A DNA stretch of 64,000 nt from positions 434,001 through 498,000 of the forward strand of contig NZ_JAGGMQ010000001.1 of NCBI RefSeq assembly GCF_017875465.1. Direction: 5' to 3'. A program made the translations under genes and the position numbers. This DNA is from Winslowiella toletana. Its GTDB lineage: Bacteria; Pseudomonadota; Gammaproteobacteria; Enterobacterales; Enterobacteriaceae. The notes below the pieces were generated by a model that was given only the letters and a program-made list of their open reading frames with translations, ran no database searches and was not told the DNA's origin. Shown piece after piece: positions 51,377 to 60,829 of the stretch (its first letter is position 1; every line of letters begins with the position of its first letter).

Positions 51377-53569
51377 TTACCAGCTGTAGCTCACCGAAGC
51401 CACCATCGTACGACCACTGCCATAGAAGCAGGCGCTGTCGTTGCTGCAGGAGGAAACGTAGTGCTCGTCAGTCAGGTTATTGACATTAAATTGCAGGGTA
51501 GTGCCCTTCAGTGCCGATAAAGCCTCACCCAGTTCATACTTCGCCATCGCGTCATACAGGGTGTAGTGCGGCACCGTAACCCCACCAACCGAGTCCCCCC
51601 AGGCCACGCCGGTATAACGCACGCCACTGCCTAATGTCAGACCGTTCAGTACCCCGTCACGGAAGCGGTAACTGCCCCACGCTGATGCCGCATGACGCGG
51701 AATAGTCGATGGCGTATTACCCACCTGTCCGGCGATGCTGCTCTCTTTGGTCACCGCATCCGTGTAAGTGTATGCCGCCATCAGATTAATTTCCGGCGTC
51801 AGCTGGCTGTGGATCTCCGTCTCCACCCCTTTGGACTGCACTTTGCCAATCTGCTCGTTATAGCCCAGCGTACTGTTGTACTGGGTAATATTTTTCTGTG
51901 TAATATCAAACGCCGAGACGGTAATCATCGTCTCGCTGCCCGGCGGCTGATACTTCACGCCTACTTCAGTCTGCTCACCGGTGGTCGGCTTAAATGGATT
52001 GCTGCCTGGCGCGCCGCTGTTCAGGTTCGGCTCAAACGAGGTGCTGTAACTGATATAGGGTGAAACACCATTAGCAAACGCATACAGCAGTCCGGCGCGA
52101 CCGGTAAACTTATTGTCATTTTGCTGGGAATGCGTATCGGAGGTGCGATCAAGGGTGCGGACTTCCGCCCAGTCATTGCGGCCTGACAGCAGCAGATTCC
52201 AGTTATGCCACTCCAGCTGGTCCTGCAAATACACGCCAACCTGATCGAGCTTCTTACGGGTATCGGTAGAGAGGCTCATGCTGCTTTCGTCAACGCTGAT
52301 GCGGCTCGGGTTTGACCAGTTCAGATTGTACTCATCACCGCGCACCAGCCACATCTGGTTATCAACATCACTCCACTTATAATCCAGCCCGCCCAGCACG
52401 GTGTGTGTGACCTCTCCGGTGTCAAACAGTGCCTTCAGCTGGTTATCAATCCCCAGCTCTTCTGATTCGATTTTATCGTGTTGCGGACGGCGACCAATTA
52501 CCCCTGGCGAACCGGCAACATCGCTGGTGTAGACCAGATATTTATATGACTCGCTCATGTTGCTGTAGCGGAAGTTCTGCGTAAACGACACGCCGTCGTT
52601 AAGGTTATGTTCGAAGATATAACCCACGGAGGTCTGTTCGCGCTTCGCTTCGTGATAGCTGGTGTCGCTGACATTAAAGTCATAAGGAATGGTATTGCCG
52701 TTTACCGGCACCACGGTTCCGGCATACGGCAGAAAGTTACGGTAGCCCGCTTCCGGCTCATTGGTGTAGCTGGTTAACAGCGTGATGCTGGTGTCTTCGT
52801 TCGGTAACCAGGTCAGCGCCGGGGCAATCGCCATCCGTTGCTGTTTTTCATTCTTAACAAATTCATGTTTAGTGCTGGCGATGCCGTTCAGCCGGTAAAA
52901 CAGGCTGTAGTCATCATTCAGCGCACCACCGAAATCAAACGCTGCCTCAGCCAGGTGCTGATTACCGCTGCTGAATTTGACTTTATGCATGCTTTCCGCC
53001 GTCGGACGCTTGCTGGTCATATTGATCAGCCCGCCGGGGTTAACCTGGCCATACAGCACCGATGCCGGACCGTGCACCATTTCCACCCGCTCCAGCAACC
53101 AGGGATCCACCTGCCCGGCTGCGCCGCCCTGCCCTGACAAGCCATAGCTCAGGCCATCAAGGAACTTAGGAGCATAACGGAAACCACGGCTGATCACTTC
53201 ATCGTTACGGTTGGAGTTGCCACGGTAATTGGTCATCACACCGCTGGTGTAACTTAACGCATCGGAAACTGAAGGCGCCGCCTGATCGTCCATCTGCTGG
53301 CGGGTGATTACCGAAATCGCCTGCGGGGTTTTGCGCAGCGGCGTGGCGGTTTTGGTGCCAGACGCACTCTCTTTTGCCACACTGCCTTTTAGCGGAGAAG
53401 TGACACTCTCCCGCGCTGCGGCAGTGACGGTTAACGTCTCTTCGCCTGCCGCCGTCGCATGGGCAAACGGCGCCATCATCAGCGCTGAAGCCAGTATCAG
53501 GTGCCTGCGCGCGCTGTCCGCCCGCACGGCGCAGCATGCTGCTTGCTGTTTTTTTATACACTTAAACAT
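51377..53569 (-). CDS. TonB-dependent siderophore receptor (FhuA/FoxA-like)
   Basis: A 730-residue receptor. It has a signal peptide ending about HATA (residue 40), the TonB box EETLTVTAA, plug [20 protein letters not shown] with [18 protein letters not shown], and [20 protein letters not shown]. The barrel has a C-terminal Cys pair ([12 protein letters not shown]) as in the ferrichrome/ferrioxamine group, and the last residue is Trp (VSYSW), as in some FhuA/FoxA relatives. A hydroxamate ligand is likely but not certain. It is divergent from the esterase gene. Confidence 0.87.
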   Translation of the reverse strand: MFKCIKKQQAACCAVRADSARRHLILASALMMAPFAHATAAGEETLTVTAAARESVTSPLKGSVAKESASGTKTATPLRKTPQAISVITRQQMDDQAAPSVSDALSYTSGVMTNYRGNSNRNDEVISRGFRYAPKFLDGLSYGLSGQGGAAGQVDPWLLERVEMVHGPASVLYGQVNPGGLINMTSKRPTAESMHKVKFSSGNQHLAEAAFDFGGALNDDYSLFYRLNGIASTKHEFVKNEKQQRMAIAPALTWLPNEDTSITLLTSYTNEPEAGYRNFLPYAGTVVPVNGNTIPYDFNVSDTSYHEAKREQTSVGYIFEHNLNDGVSFTQNFRYSNMSESYKYLVYTSDVAGSPGVIGRRPQHDKIESEELGIDNQLKALFDTGEVTHTVLGGLDYKWSDVDNQMWLVRGDEYNLNWSNPSRISVDESSMSLSTDTRKKLDQVGVYLQDQLEWHNWNLLLSGRNDWAEVRTLDRTSDTHSQQNDNKFTGRAGLLYAFANGVSPYISYSTSFEPNLNSGAPGSNPFKPTTGEQTEVGVKYQPPGSETMITVSAFDITQKNITQYNSTLGYNEQIGKVQSKGVETEIHSQLTPEINLMAAYTYTDAVTKESSIAGQVGNTPSTIPRHAASAWGSYRFRDGVLNGLTLGSGVRYTGVAWGDSVGGVTVPHYTLYDAMAKYELGEALSALKGTTLQFNVNNLTDEHYVSSCSNDSACFYGSGRTMVASVSYSW

Positions 53570-53710
53570 TTTTTTATAATCCCTGTAGGTACTGAATGCA
53601 TATCATCAGACGGCATTAGCCACTTCTCCTCCCGCTTGTGACGATAACCCCTTGCCATACAGGGAAAATATCGCGTCCAGCGGAATGCCAGGCATGCTAT
53701 TGCAAACACA

Positions 53711-53729
53711 AATGCTTCTCAATAACATT
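53711..53729. promoter_or_regulatory. Possible Fur box between receptor and fes
   Basis: aatgcttctcaataacatt has the AATG...CATT symmetry of Fur sites but several mismatches. It lies about 80 bp upstream of fes and about 140 bp from the receptor start. Confidence 0.35.
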
Positions 53730-53806
53730 CGTATTAGTATTTCTTAAGCGAGGTTTTGACAACAAAGTGTTAGTCTCTGTCGCGAAAAGTAACGAAGGAC
53801 AAGTCG

Positions 53807-55117
53807 ATGATAAAGCGAACAAACCTGATGCCAGCCCTGCAACCGGCCGGTACGCTGACACAACTGCTGGCCGCCGCCAATGTCGGCCAGCCAGACTGGT
53901 GGCGACAACTGGCGGAGATCGGCACACCGCTGGTTGAACAGCAGGCGGGAGGTGACGTCAGGATGAGTTATTTCTGGCGTGACAGCGGCGGCAACCAACA
54001 GCAGTCGAAAACGGTGCAGGTCTATATTGATGTCGATGGCGTCACCGATCACCACAGCCAGCAACCACCAGCTATGCAGCGCGTAGCGGACACTGATGTC
54101 TGGTACTGGTCAACGGCTATCGATCCGCGCTGGCGCGGCAGCTACAGTCTGATTCCGGTGGATGCCAGTCAGCTGCCGCCCGATTTTAGTCAGGATGCCG
54201 ACACGGCGCGCCAGCAACAGCGCCAGTGGTGGATATCGCTGTTCCCGCTGGCGATCGCCGATCCGCTGAATCCGCTGCGCCCTCATTTCACCAGCCGCCG
54301 CAAAGCGCTCTCCGCCGCCCATATGCCGGAAGCGCCGGTGCAACAGGGCTGGCAGAAATTTGACAGCGGCGCTGATATCGCGGCCGACGCTACACGCCTG
54401 CACCGTTTTCACTGGCAGAGTGGCTTACTCGGTAATCAGCGCCCGATCTGGCTGTATACCAGTGGGGAAAGCGCACTGCCAGCGCAACGGCCGCTGATTA
54501 TAGTGCTTGATGGCCAGAACTGGGCGCAGAATATCCCAATCTATGCCGCTATTGACCAGCAAACCGCCGCCGGTCTGCTGCCTGCCGCCTGCTGGTTATT
54601 TATTGATGTGATTGATATGGCGCACCGCGGGCAGGAATTGCCCTGCAATCCGCATTTCTGGAAGGCAGTGCAGCAGGAGCTGTTGCCGCTAAGCCGACGC
54701 GTCACCCCTTTCAGCGACGATGCGCAGCGCACGGTGGTCAGCGGTCAGAGCTACGGTGGTCTTGCCGCACTGTATGCCGGACTGCACTGGCCGCAGCGCT
54801 TTGGCCGTATTCTCAGTCAGTCGGGATCATTCTGGTGGCCGGATGTGAACATTATGCGTCATCCTGACACTGACAATAGCGGCTGGCTGACAAAGCAGGT
54901 GGCGCGGCGTCAGCAGTCGGCGGCGACACTGAAGATTTTTATGGAATCCGGCAGTAACGAAGAAGATATTGGCTTTGTGAATCAGCAGATGCTGAGCGCG
55001 TTACAGGAGGCCGGGATACAGGTGGCTTACCGCGAATATATCGGCGGTCACGACCCGCTCTGCTGGCGGGGTGGCCTGATTGACGGCGTGCAGGCGCTGC
55101 TGAAAGATACGCTGTAA
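53807..55117 (+). CDS. fes: Enterochelin esterase (Fes-like)
   Basis: A 436-residue cytoplasmic esterase that opens ferric enterobactin-type trilactones to release iron. An N-terminal beta domain (MSYFWRDSGGNQQQSKTVQV) is followed by an alpha/beta hydrolase. RPLIIVLDGQNW and FIDVIDMAHRGQELPCN are the Fes signature, the nucleophile Ser315 is in TVVSGQSYGGLAALYAG, and the catalytic His is in GGHDPLCWRGGL. AAGGA precedes the ATG. It is convergent with fepC; with fepBDGC it gives catecholate-siderophore use. No enterobactin synthesis genes are in the window. Confidence 0.92.
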   Translation: MIKRTNLMPALQPAGTLTQLLAAANVGQPDWWRQLAEIGTPLVEQQAGGDVRMSYFWRDSGGNQQQSKTVQVYIDVDGVTDHHSQQPPAMQRVADTDVWYWSTAIDPRWRGSYSLIPVDASQLPPDFSQDADTARQQQRQWWISLFPLAIADPLNPLRPHFTSRRKALSAAHMPEAPVQQGWQKFDSGADIAADATRLHRFHWQSGLLGNQRPIWLYTSGESALPAQRPLIIVLDGQNWAQNIPIYAAIDQQTAAGLLPAACWLFIDVIDMAHRGQELPCNPHFWKAVQQELLPLSRRVTPFSDDAQRTVVSGQSYGGLAALYAGLHWPQRFGRILSQSGSFWWPDVNIMRHPDTDNSGWLTKQVARRQQSAATLKIFMESGSNEEDIGFVNQQMLSALQEAGIQVAYREYIGGHDPLCWRGGLIDGVQALLKDTL

Positions 55118-55136
55118 CCGCCCTTCCGTCCGGCGC

Positions 55137-55955
55137 TTAACGCGCCGGTGCCGGATGGAAACGACCGCAGGGAACAATCAGCGGCGTATGCGATACCGGG
55201 TCATCAATAATCACGCTGGTCATGCCAAACACCTGCTGCACCAGCTGCGCGCTGATAATCTCCGCAGGTTTGCCCTGCGCCACAATCTGCCCGCTGTGCA
55301 TCACAATCAGGTTATCGGCATAGCGGCAGGCCTGATTCAGATCGTGCAGCACCGCAATCAGCGTATGGCCCGACTGCTGATTAAGCTGACGAAACAGATC
55401 CAGCAGCTCAATCTGGTGCGCAATATCCAGCCAGGTGGTCGGTTCATCCAGTAACAGCAGCGGCGTCTGTTGCGCCAGCACCATTGCCACCCATACCCGC
55501 TGACGCTGACCACCCGACAGCTCATCCACACTGCGTGCGGCAAGATCGCTGACATGTGTGGCGGCCATCGCCGCATCTACTGCCTGACGATCGGCTTCAC
55601 TCCACTGCTTTAACAGACTCTGATGCGGATAGCGGCCACGCGCCACCAGCTCCGCCACGCTAATTCCCTCCGGCACAATGGCATGTTGCGGCAGCAGTCC
55701 CAGCTGGCGCGCCAGCGCTTTGGTGCCCAGCTGATGAATATCTTTACCGTCCAGCAGCACCTGGCCCGCACGCGGCTTTAACAACCGACAGAGCGCACGC
55801 AGCAGCGTCGATTTGCCGCAGGCGTTAGGGCCGATAATCACGCTAAACTGCCGGTCAGGCACTGTAACGTTTAGCTCACGGGCAATCACTTTTTGCTCAT
55901 AAGCCAGCGTCAGCGCGGCAGCCTGTAAACGATGGTTAAGGTTACTATTGGTCAT
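55137..55955 (-). CDS. fepC: Siderophore ABC transporter ATPase (FepC-type)
   Basis: A 272-residue FepC-type ATPase. Walker A is VIIGPNACGKSTLLRALCRL, then LPQHAIVPEGISVAELVARG, the signature LSGGQRQRVWVAMVLAQ and Walker B LLLLDEPTTWLDIAHQ. It drives ferric siderophore import with FepD and FepG and overlaps fepG by 4 nt. Assignment to the enterobactin system rests on gene order (B-D-G-C) and the neighbouring fes. Confidence 0.9.
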   Translation of the reverse strand: MTNSNLNHRLQAAALTLAYEQKVIARELNVTVPDRQFSVIIGPNACGKSTLLRALCRLLKPRAGQVLLDGKDIHQLGTKALARQLGLLPQHAIVPEGISVAELVARGRYPHQSLLKQWSEADRQAVDAAMAATHVSDLAARSVDELSGGQRQRVWVAMVLAQQTPLLLLDEPTTWLDIAHQIELLDLFRQLNQQSGHTLIAVLHDLNQACRYADNLIVMHSGQIVAQGKPAEIISAQLVQQVFGMTSVIIDDPVSHTPLIVPCGRFHPAPAR

Positions 55956-56989
55956 TTGCGACGGGACTCACGGATCAGCAGCCAAATCAGATACAGCCCG
56001 CCGATACTGACAGTCACTGCGCCAACCGGCAGCTGCACGCCGTTGAAGCTGTGTTGTGCCGTCAGATCAGCGGCCAGAAGTAATAGTGCCCCGCTGGTCG
56101 CCGCCGAAAACAGCGGCACGGAGCTGGCGCGCGTCAGACGGCGCGCAATTTGCGGTGCTGCGAGGGCGATAAACGAGATCGGTCCGGCGCTGGCGGTGGC
56201 CACGGCGGTGAGGATAATACCGAACAGCATCAGCCACAGACGGCTGGCTTCAGCATTCACCCCCAGCGCACGCGCGCTGTCATCGCCCATCTCCATCAGT
56301 TGCAGTCGTTTTCCCAGCAGCAATATGGCGATAATGGTCAGCGGCATGCACAGCAGCGCTGGTTGCCCTTTCGCCCAGGTCATACCGTTTAGCGAACCTG
56401 CGCCCCACAGCGCGGCGCTCATCGCGCTCTCCAGCGAACCGGTGATAATCAGCCAGCTGTTAAACGCTGACAGCAGCGCCGCGACCCCCAGCCCGACAAT
56501 GATCAGGCGAAAACCGGCAATGCCATCGCGCCACGCCAGCAGCCACACCAGTGCGGCGGCGGCGATACCACCAATCAGCGCGCCGCTGGCGATCTGATAA
56601 TAGCTACCGTTAAGCAGGATAATGGTTACCAGCACCCCGGTGTAGGCGCCGGTATTAAAGCCGACGACGTCCGGACTGCCCAGCGGGTTGCGGATCACCG
56701 ACTGAAACACTGCGCCACTGACACCGAGGCCTGCGCCCAGCACCAGCGCCAGCACAATACGCGGCGCACGCCACTGGCTGACTACCGTGATCACTGCCGG
56801 TTCGCCGCTGCCCTGCAAGGCACGCCATACCTGTAACGGCGTCAGGCTCAGGGTGCCATAACACAGGGCAAACAGCGCCAGCAGCAGTGCCAGCAACAGT
56901 AACAGGCCGTTGGTCAGCATCACACGCAATGAAATGCGACCATTGAGCATGCCACCGGGATCACCCAGCAGCACGGTTCTGGCTACCAC
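55952..56989 (-). CDS. fepG: Ferric siderophore permease (FepG-type)
   Basis: A 345-residue FecCD-family permease. WRAPRIVLALVLGAGLGVSG, QSVIRNPLGSPDVVGFNTGA (the FepG-type variant of the NPLxxPxxLG block), DDSARALGVNAEASRLWLML and ISFIALAAPQIARRLTR are visible. It forms the channel with FepD. The ATG at 56989 is 10 bp past the fepD stop. Confidence 0.9.
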   Translation of the reverse strand: MVARTVLLGDPGGMLNGRISLRVMLTNGLLLLLALLLALFALCYGTLSLTPLQVWRALQGSGEPAVITVVSQWRAPRIVLALVLGAGLGVSGAVFQSVIRNPLGSPDVVGFNTGAYTGVLVTIILLNGSYYQIASGALIGGIAAAALVWLLAWRDGIAGFRLIIVGLGVAALLSAFNSWLIITGSLESAMSAALWGAGSLNGMTWAKGQPALLCMPLTIIAILLLGKRLQLMEMGDDSARALGVNAEASRLWLMLFGIILTAVATASAGPISFIALAAPQIARRLTRASSVPLFSAATSGALLLLAADLTAQHSFNGVQLPVGAVTVSIGGLYLIWLLIRESRRK

Positions 56990-56999
56990 TCTGCTCTCC

Positions 57000-57995
57000 T
57001 TAATATTTACGTTGCCGTACCAGCCAAATCAGCACCGGCGCGCCGATAAAGGCGGTGACAATCGATACCCGCAGTTCACCCGCCACCAGCAGGCGGCCAG
57101 TGATATCGGCGGTCAGCAGCAGCAGCGGCGCCAGCAGAAAAGAGGCGAGCAGAATCCAGCGCTGATCTGAACCAAACCACCAGCGCGCGACATGCGGGAT
57201 CATCAGGCCAACAAACGCAATCGGCCCGACTAATGCGGTGGTGGAACCACACAGCATCATCACCGCCACTACCGCCAGCAGACGCACCAGCAGCACTCGC
57301 GTACCCAATGCCGCCGCCATCTCTTCCCCCATGCTCAGGCTGTTGAGCGCGCGCGCCGACACCAGCGCCAGCAGACAGCCAGCGAGTATAGCCGGGGCGA
57401 CAAAACAAAGATTGCGCAGGGAACGGATATCGAGCGTACCCGCCTGCCAGATACGCATCTGGTCAAACGTTTGCGGATTCAGCAGCGCCAGCGAAGAGGT
57501 CATGCCGGTGAGTACCGCGCTTAGCGCCACCCCCGCCAGCGTCAGACGCACAGGATTAACCCTGCCGCCACCCAGTGAGCCAATCAGCCATACCGCAATA
57601 CTGGCCAGCAGCGCGCCGCCCCAGGCAAAGCCCAGCCATCCGGCCATGCCGCTGACGCCAAACAGGCTGATACCGATAGCAATGGCAAAGCTGGCGCCGG
57701 CATTGACGCCTAAAATGCCCGGGTCGGCCAGCGGATTACGGGTTAACGCCTGAATCACCGCGCCCGCACCGCCGAGCGCCACACCGGCGAGGATCCCGGC
57801 AAGGGTGCGCGGCAGACGTGCATCGACAATAATTACGCTGTCGCCATTTTGCAGCTGTCCGCTCAGGCTATGCCAGACATCCGCCGGGCTGATGGTTTTC
57901 GCTCCCAGCAGCATACTGGCGCCACTGCACAGCAGCAGTAACAGCAACAGCATGCCGAGCAGGCTGAGCTGACGTTGCGTACTGTATTGCGTCAT
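57000..57995 (-). CDS. fepD: Ferric siderophore permease (FepD-type)
   Basis: A 331-residue FecCD-family permease. ARLPRTLAGILAGVALGGAG, QALTRNPLADPGILGVNAGA, EEMAAALGTRVLLVRLLAVV and FVGLMIPHVARWWFGSDQRW are visible. Partner of FepG. It overlaps fepB by 4 nt. Confidence 0.9.
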   Translation of the reverse strand: MTQYSTQRQLSLLGMLLLLLLLCSGASMLLGAKTISPADVWHSLSGQLQNGDSVIIVDARLPRTLAGILAGVALGGAGAVIQALTRNPLADPGILGVNAGASFAIAIGISLFGVSGMAGWLGFAWGGALLASIAVWLIGSLGGGRVNPVRLTLAGVALSAVLTGMTSSLALLNPQTFDQMRIWQAGTLDIRSLRNLCFVAPAILAGCLLALVSARALNSLSMGEEMAAALGTRVLLVRLLAVVAVMMLCGSTTALVGPIAFVGLMIPHVARWWFGSDQRWILLASFLLAPLLLLTADITGRLLVAGELRVSIVTAFIGAPVLIWLVRQRKY

Positions 57996-59017
57996 GGTCT
58001 GGACGTCGCAAAATGCTGCTCAATACTGTTGAGCATATTGCTGGCGCTGTAGTAATCGAGGCGGAAAGTATCCGGCCCCATCGCATACACCCGTTGCTGC
58101 TGCACGGCGTCGAGATGGGTCAGAAAAGGATTGGCGCTGACGCGTTTCACCGTCTGCGCATCGGCGGAGAACAGCAGCAGCGTATCGCCATTAACACCGG
58201 AAGCCATATTCTCCCCGGATAACTGGATAATATCATTGCGCTTACCCATACTGGTTTGCGCATCAATATTGCCTGGCAGCGTGGCCAGCGTAAAGCCGAG
58301 TTCGCTTAACAGCTGTCCCTGCGCCGAGGCGGGGGTCCAGAGGTTAACGCCACGTCCGTCTTCATAGTAGACCAGCGCCGATACCGGCTGCGGTGGCAGC
58401 GTAATGGCCTGCTTCACCGCCGCTACCCGCTGCGCAAAACCGTCAATCCGGCGACGTGCATCGGCTTCATGACCAGTGACAGCGCCCAGCTCGGTCGCCA
58501 GCTGTTGCCAGCTTTTATTGCCGTAATCAATCACCAGCGTCGGCGCGACAGCCGACAGCTGATCATAAAGTTTCAGTGCCGAATCGCCACCGGTAGCAGC
58601 AATCACAATCAAATCCGGCGCTTCAGCAGCGATCGCTTCCGCATTCGGCTCGGTGATATAGAGGGGTTTCACATGACGCGCTTTGGCCTGCGCGCCCCAC
58701 TGGGTAAAGAAGCCCTGCTCATCCGCCACGCTGCTGTTGCGGCTGGTGGCGCCGGAAGCGATCACCGGCGCATCAATCGCCAGTAAAGTACCGGTCAGCG
58801 TCACGCTGGTAGAAACAATCCGCTGCGGCGCGTGATCCAGCGTCAGCGGCCCTTTTGCCGTCTTCAGCGTGCGTGGCCAGTCGCCCTGCTGTGCGCCCGG
58901 CGGGCTTGCCACTGGCTGATCGCTCTGATTATTGTCACAGCCCGTCAAAATCAGGGCCAGCGGAAACACAAGCAGCGCAACCCATTGCGATGCGCGTTTT
59001 GACAGCAAATTTTTCAT
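57992..59017 (-). CDS. fepB: Periplasmic ferric siderophore-binding protein (FepB-type)
   Basis: A 341-residue Peripla_BP_2 protein. The signal sequence WVALLVFPLALILTGCDNNQ contains a lipobox-like LTGC, so it may be a lipoprotein. Then follow PQRIVSTSVTLTGTLLAIDA with PVIASG, AEAPDLIVIAATGGDSALKL, and ALVYYEDGRGVNLWTPASAQ, which resembles E. coli FepB. First gene of the fepBDGC operon, sharing a Fur-boxed region with the divergent MATE exporter. Confidence 0.9.
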   Translation of the reverse strand: MKNLLSKRASQWVALLVFPLALILTGCDNNQSDQPVASPPGAQQGDWPRTLKTAKGPLTLDHAPQRIVSTSVTLTGTLLAIDAPVIASGATSRNSSVADEQGFFTQWGAQAKARHVKPLYITEPNAEAIAAEAPDLIVIAATGGDSALKLYDQLSAVAPTLVIDYGNKSWQQLATELGAVTGHEADARRRIDGFAQRVAAVKQAITLPPQPVSALVYYEDGRGVNLWTPASAQGQLLSELGFTLATLPGNIDAQTSMGKRNDIIQLSGENMASGVNGDTLLLFSADAQTVKRVSANPFLTHLDAVQQQRVYAMGPDTFRLDYYSASNMLNSIEQHFATSRP

Positions 59018-59037
59018 TTATTAACGAATTTAATGTA

Positions 59038-59055
59038 AATGAGTATTATTATCAT
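59038..59055. promoter_or_regulatory. Probable Fur box between fepB and the MATE gene
   Basis: aatgagtattattatcat has the AATGA...ATCAT symmetry of Fur sites and lies 21-38 bp upstream of the fepB ATG and about 90 bp from the MATE start. It could make both genes iron-regulated. Confidence 0.6.
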
Positions 59056-59140
59056 AGCGCTAATCCTGTTGAATTTAAACCTGTTTACGCCCGGCCGTTA
59101 CAGTGGATAAAGCGCGTCTGTCAGTAAAAAAGGACTTTTT

Positions 59141-60661
59141 GTGCGGTGCCAGATAAATAAATTGATTATTGTTCAGCCCTTAACCATCCTTGCTTTACTC
59201 CCCCCGTTTTCTGATGTTGCCGGAACTCACTTGCAAAAGCTGTACACCAAACTGCTGCACGCCATTCAGGGCACCGCCTGGTATCCTAAACGGCGATCCT
59301 GGTATGTTCTGCTGCGGCGTGAAATTACTCCGCTCGCGGTGCCGATCTTCTTCGAGAATATGTGTGTACTGCTGATGGGGGTGCTGAGCACCTTTCTGGT
59401 CAGTCGTTTAGGTAAAGAGGCGATGGCGGCGGTCGGACTGGCCGAAAGCTTTAGCATGGTGATTATCGCCTTTTTTGCCGCCGTTGACCTCGGCACCACG
59501 GTGGTGGTGGCGTTCAGTCTGGGCAAGCGTAATCGCAAGCGCGCGCGCGCCGCGACCCGTCAGTCGCTGGTGCTGATGACGCTGGCCTCAGTGCTGCTGG
59601 CGCTGGTAATTGAATTTTGCGGTTCAGCGATTATTGATGTGATTGCTGGCGCTGCCGAACCACAAGTGAAAGAGTTAGCGCTGATCTATCTGCGCATTAC
59701 GGTCTGGAGCTATCCGGCGGCGGCTATTGCCTTAATTGGCTGCGGCGCACTGCGTGGCGCGGGCAATACCAAAATGCCGATGCTGATCAACGGCGGCATG
59801 AATATCCTCAATATTATTATCAGTAGCGTATTAATTTACGGCTGTTTCTCCTGGGACGGACTGGGTTTTATTGGTGCGGGCATTGGCCTGACGCTGTCGC
59901 GCTATATCGGCGCTGCGGCGGTGATTTATGTGCTGATGATCGGCTTTAATCCGGCGCTGAAGATCACCCTGAAAAGCTACTTTACGCGTATGAACGGCTC
60001 GATTCTGATGGAGGTGCTAAGCATTGGTCTGCCCGCCAGTATTGAATCGGTGCTGTTTAACGGCGGCAAGCTGCTGACGCAGGTGTTTGTCGCAGGCATG
60101 GGCACCAATGTCATTGCCGGTAACTTTATCGCCTTCTCGATTGCCTCACTGATTAACCTGCCGGGCAACTCGCTGGGATCGGCGTCGACCATTATTGTCG
60201 GCACCCGGCTCGGCAAACAGCAGATCGGTCAGGCGGAGCGTCAGCTGAAACATATCTTCTGGTTATCGACTCTCGGCCTGTGCTGCCTGGCGCTGATTTC
60301 GGTGCCGCTGGCGGGCGTGCTGGCCTCGTTTTACTCCAGCGAACAGGATGTGATTGATGTGGTTAAAGTGCTGGTGTGGCTCAATGCCGCCTTTATGCCG
60401 ATCTGGGCCGCCTCATGGGTGCTGCCTGCCGGGCTGAAAGGCGCGCGCGATGCGCGTTACACCATGTGGGTATCGATGCTGAGTATGTGGGGTTGCCGGA
60501 TTGTGGTGGGCTATACCCTCGGCATCGTGCTCGACTTTGGCGTCGTCGGTATCTGGCTCGGCATGTTCTTTGACTGGATTGTACGCGGCATCTGTTTCTA
60601 CTGGCGGATGGCCAGTGGTCGCTGGTTATGGAAATATCCGCGGGTGCGGTCGCAGGAGTAA
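59141..60661 (+). CDS. yeeO: MATE-family exporter (YeeO-like)
   Basis: A 506-residue MATE antiporter with about twelve spans, close to E. coli YeeO over its length: REITPLAVPIFFENMCVLLM, ALRGAGNTKMPMLINGGMN, GLPASIESVLFNGGKLLTQV, PAGLKGARDARYTMWVSMLS and a C-terminus GRWLWKYPRVRSQE. YeeO exports flavins and some peptides. The start is GTG 59141 after AAAGGA. Divergent from fepB across a Fur-like site, it may be iron-regulated here; a role in siderophore or flavin secretion is an inference. Confidence 0.88.
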   Translation: MRCQINKLIIVQPLTILALLPPFSDVAGTHLQKLYTKLLHAIQGTAWYPKRRSWYVLLRREITPLAVPIFFENMCVLLMGVLSTFLVSRLGKEAMAAVGLAESFSMVIIAFFAAVDLGTTVVVAFSLGKRNRKRARAATRQSLVLMTLASVLLALVIEFCGSAIIDVIAGAAEPQVKELALIYLRITVWSYPAAAIALIGCGALRGAGNTKMPMLINGGMNILNIIISSVLIYGCFSWDGLGFIGAGIGLTLSRYIGAAAVIYVLMIGFNPALKITLKSYFTRMNGSILMEVLSIGLPASIESVLFNGGKLLTQVFVAGMGTNVIAGNFIAFSIASLINLPGNSLGSASTIIVGTRLGKQQIGQAERQLKHIFWLSTLGLCCLALISVPLAGVLASFYSSEQDVIDVVKVLVWLNAAFMPIWAASWVLPAGLKGARDARYTMWVSMLSMWGCRIVVGYTLGIVLDFGVVGIWLGMFFDWIVRGICFYWRMASGRWLWKYPRVRSQE

Positions 60662-60667
60662 CCTTCA

Positions 60668-60694
60668 GCCGCGCGGGTTAACGCCACGCGCGGC
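60668..60694 (+). terminator. Stem-loop after the MATE gene
   Basis: gccgcgcg pairs with cgcgcggc across an 11-nt loop, 7 bp past the stop codon; it is followed by aattct rather than a T-run. Confidence 0.5.
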
Positions 60695-60829
60695 AATTCT
60701 GCGGCGAATGCCGAAAAATCCACGCGCCACCCGCGACCCGTCTCACAGTTTTATCGCCTGCCCCGCACGCAGATTATCGGCTCAGATACACTGCTTTTTA
60801 ACCTGTCTGCAACCTGTGAGGTCGCTGCG

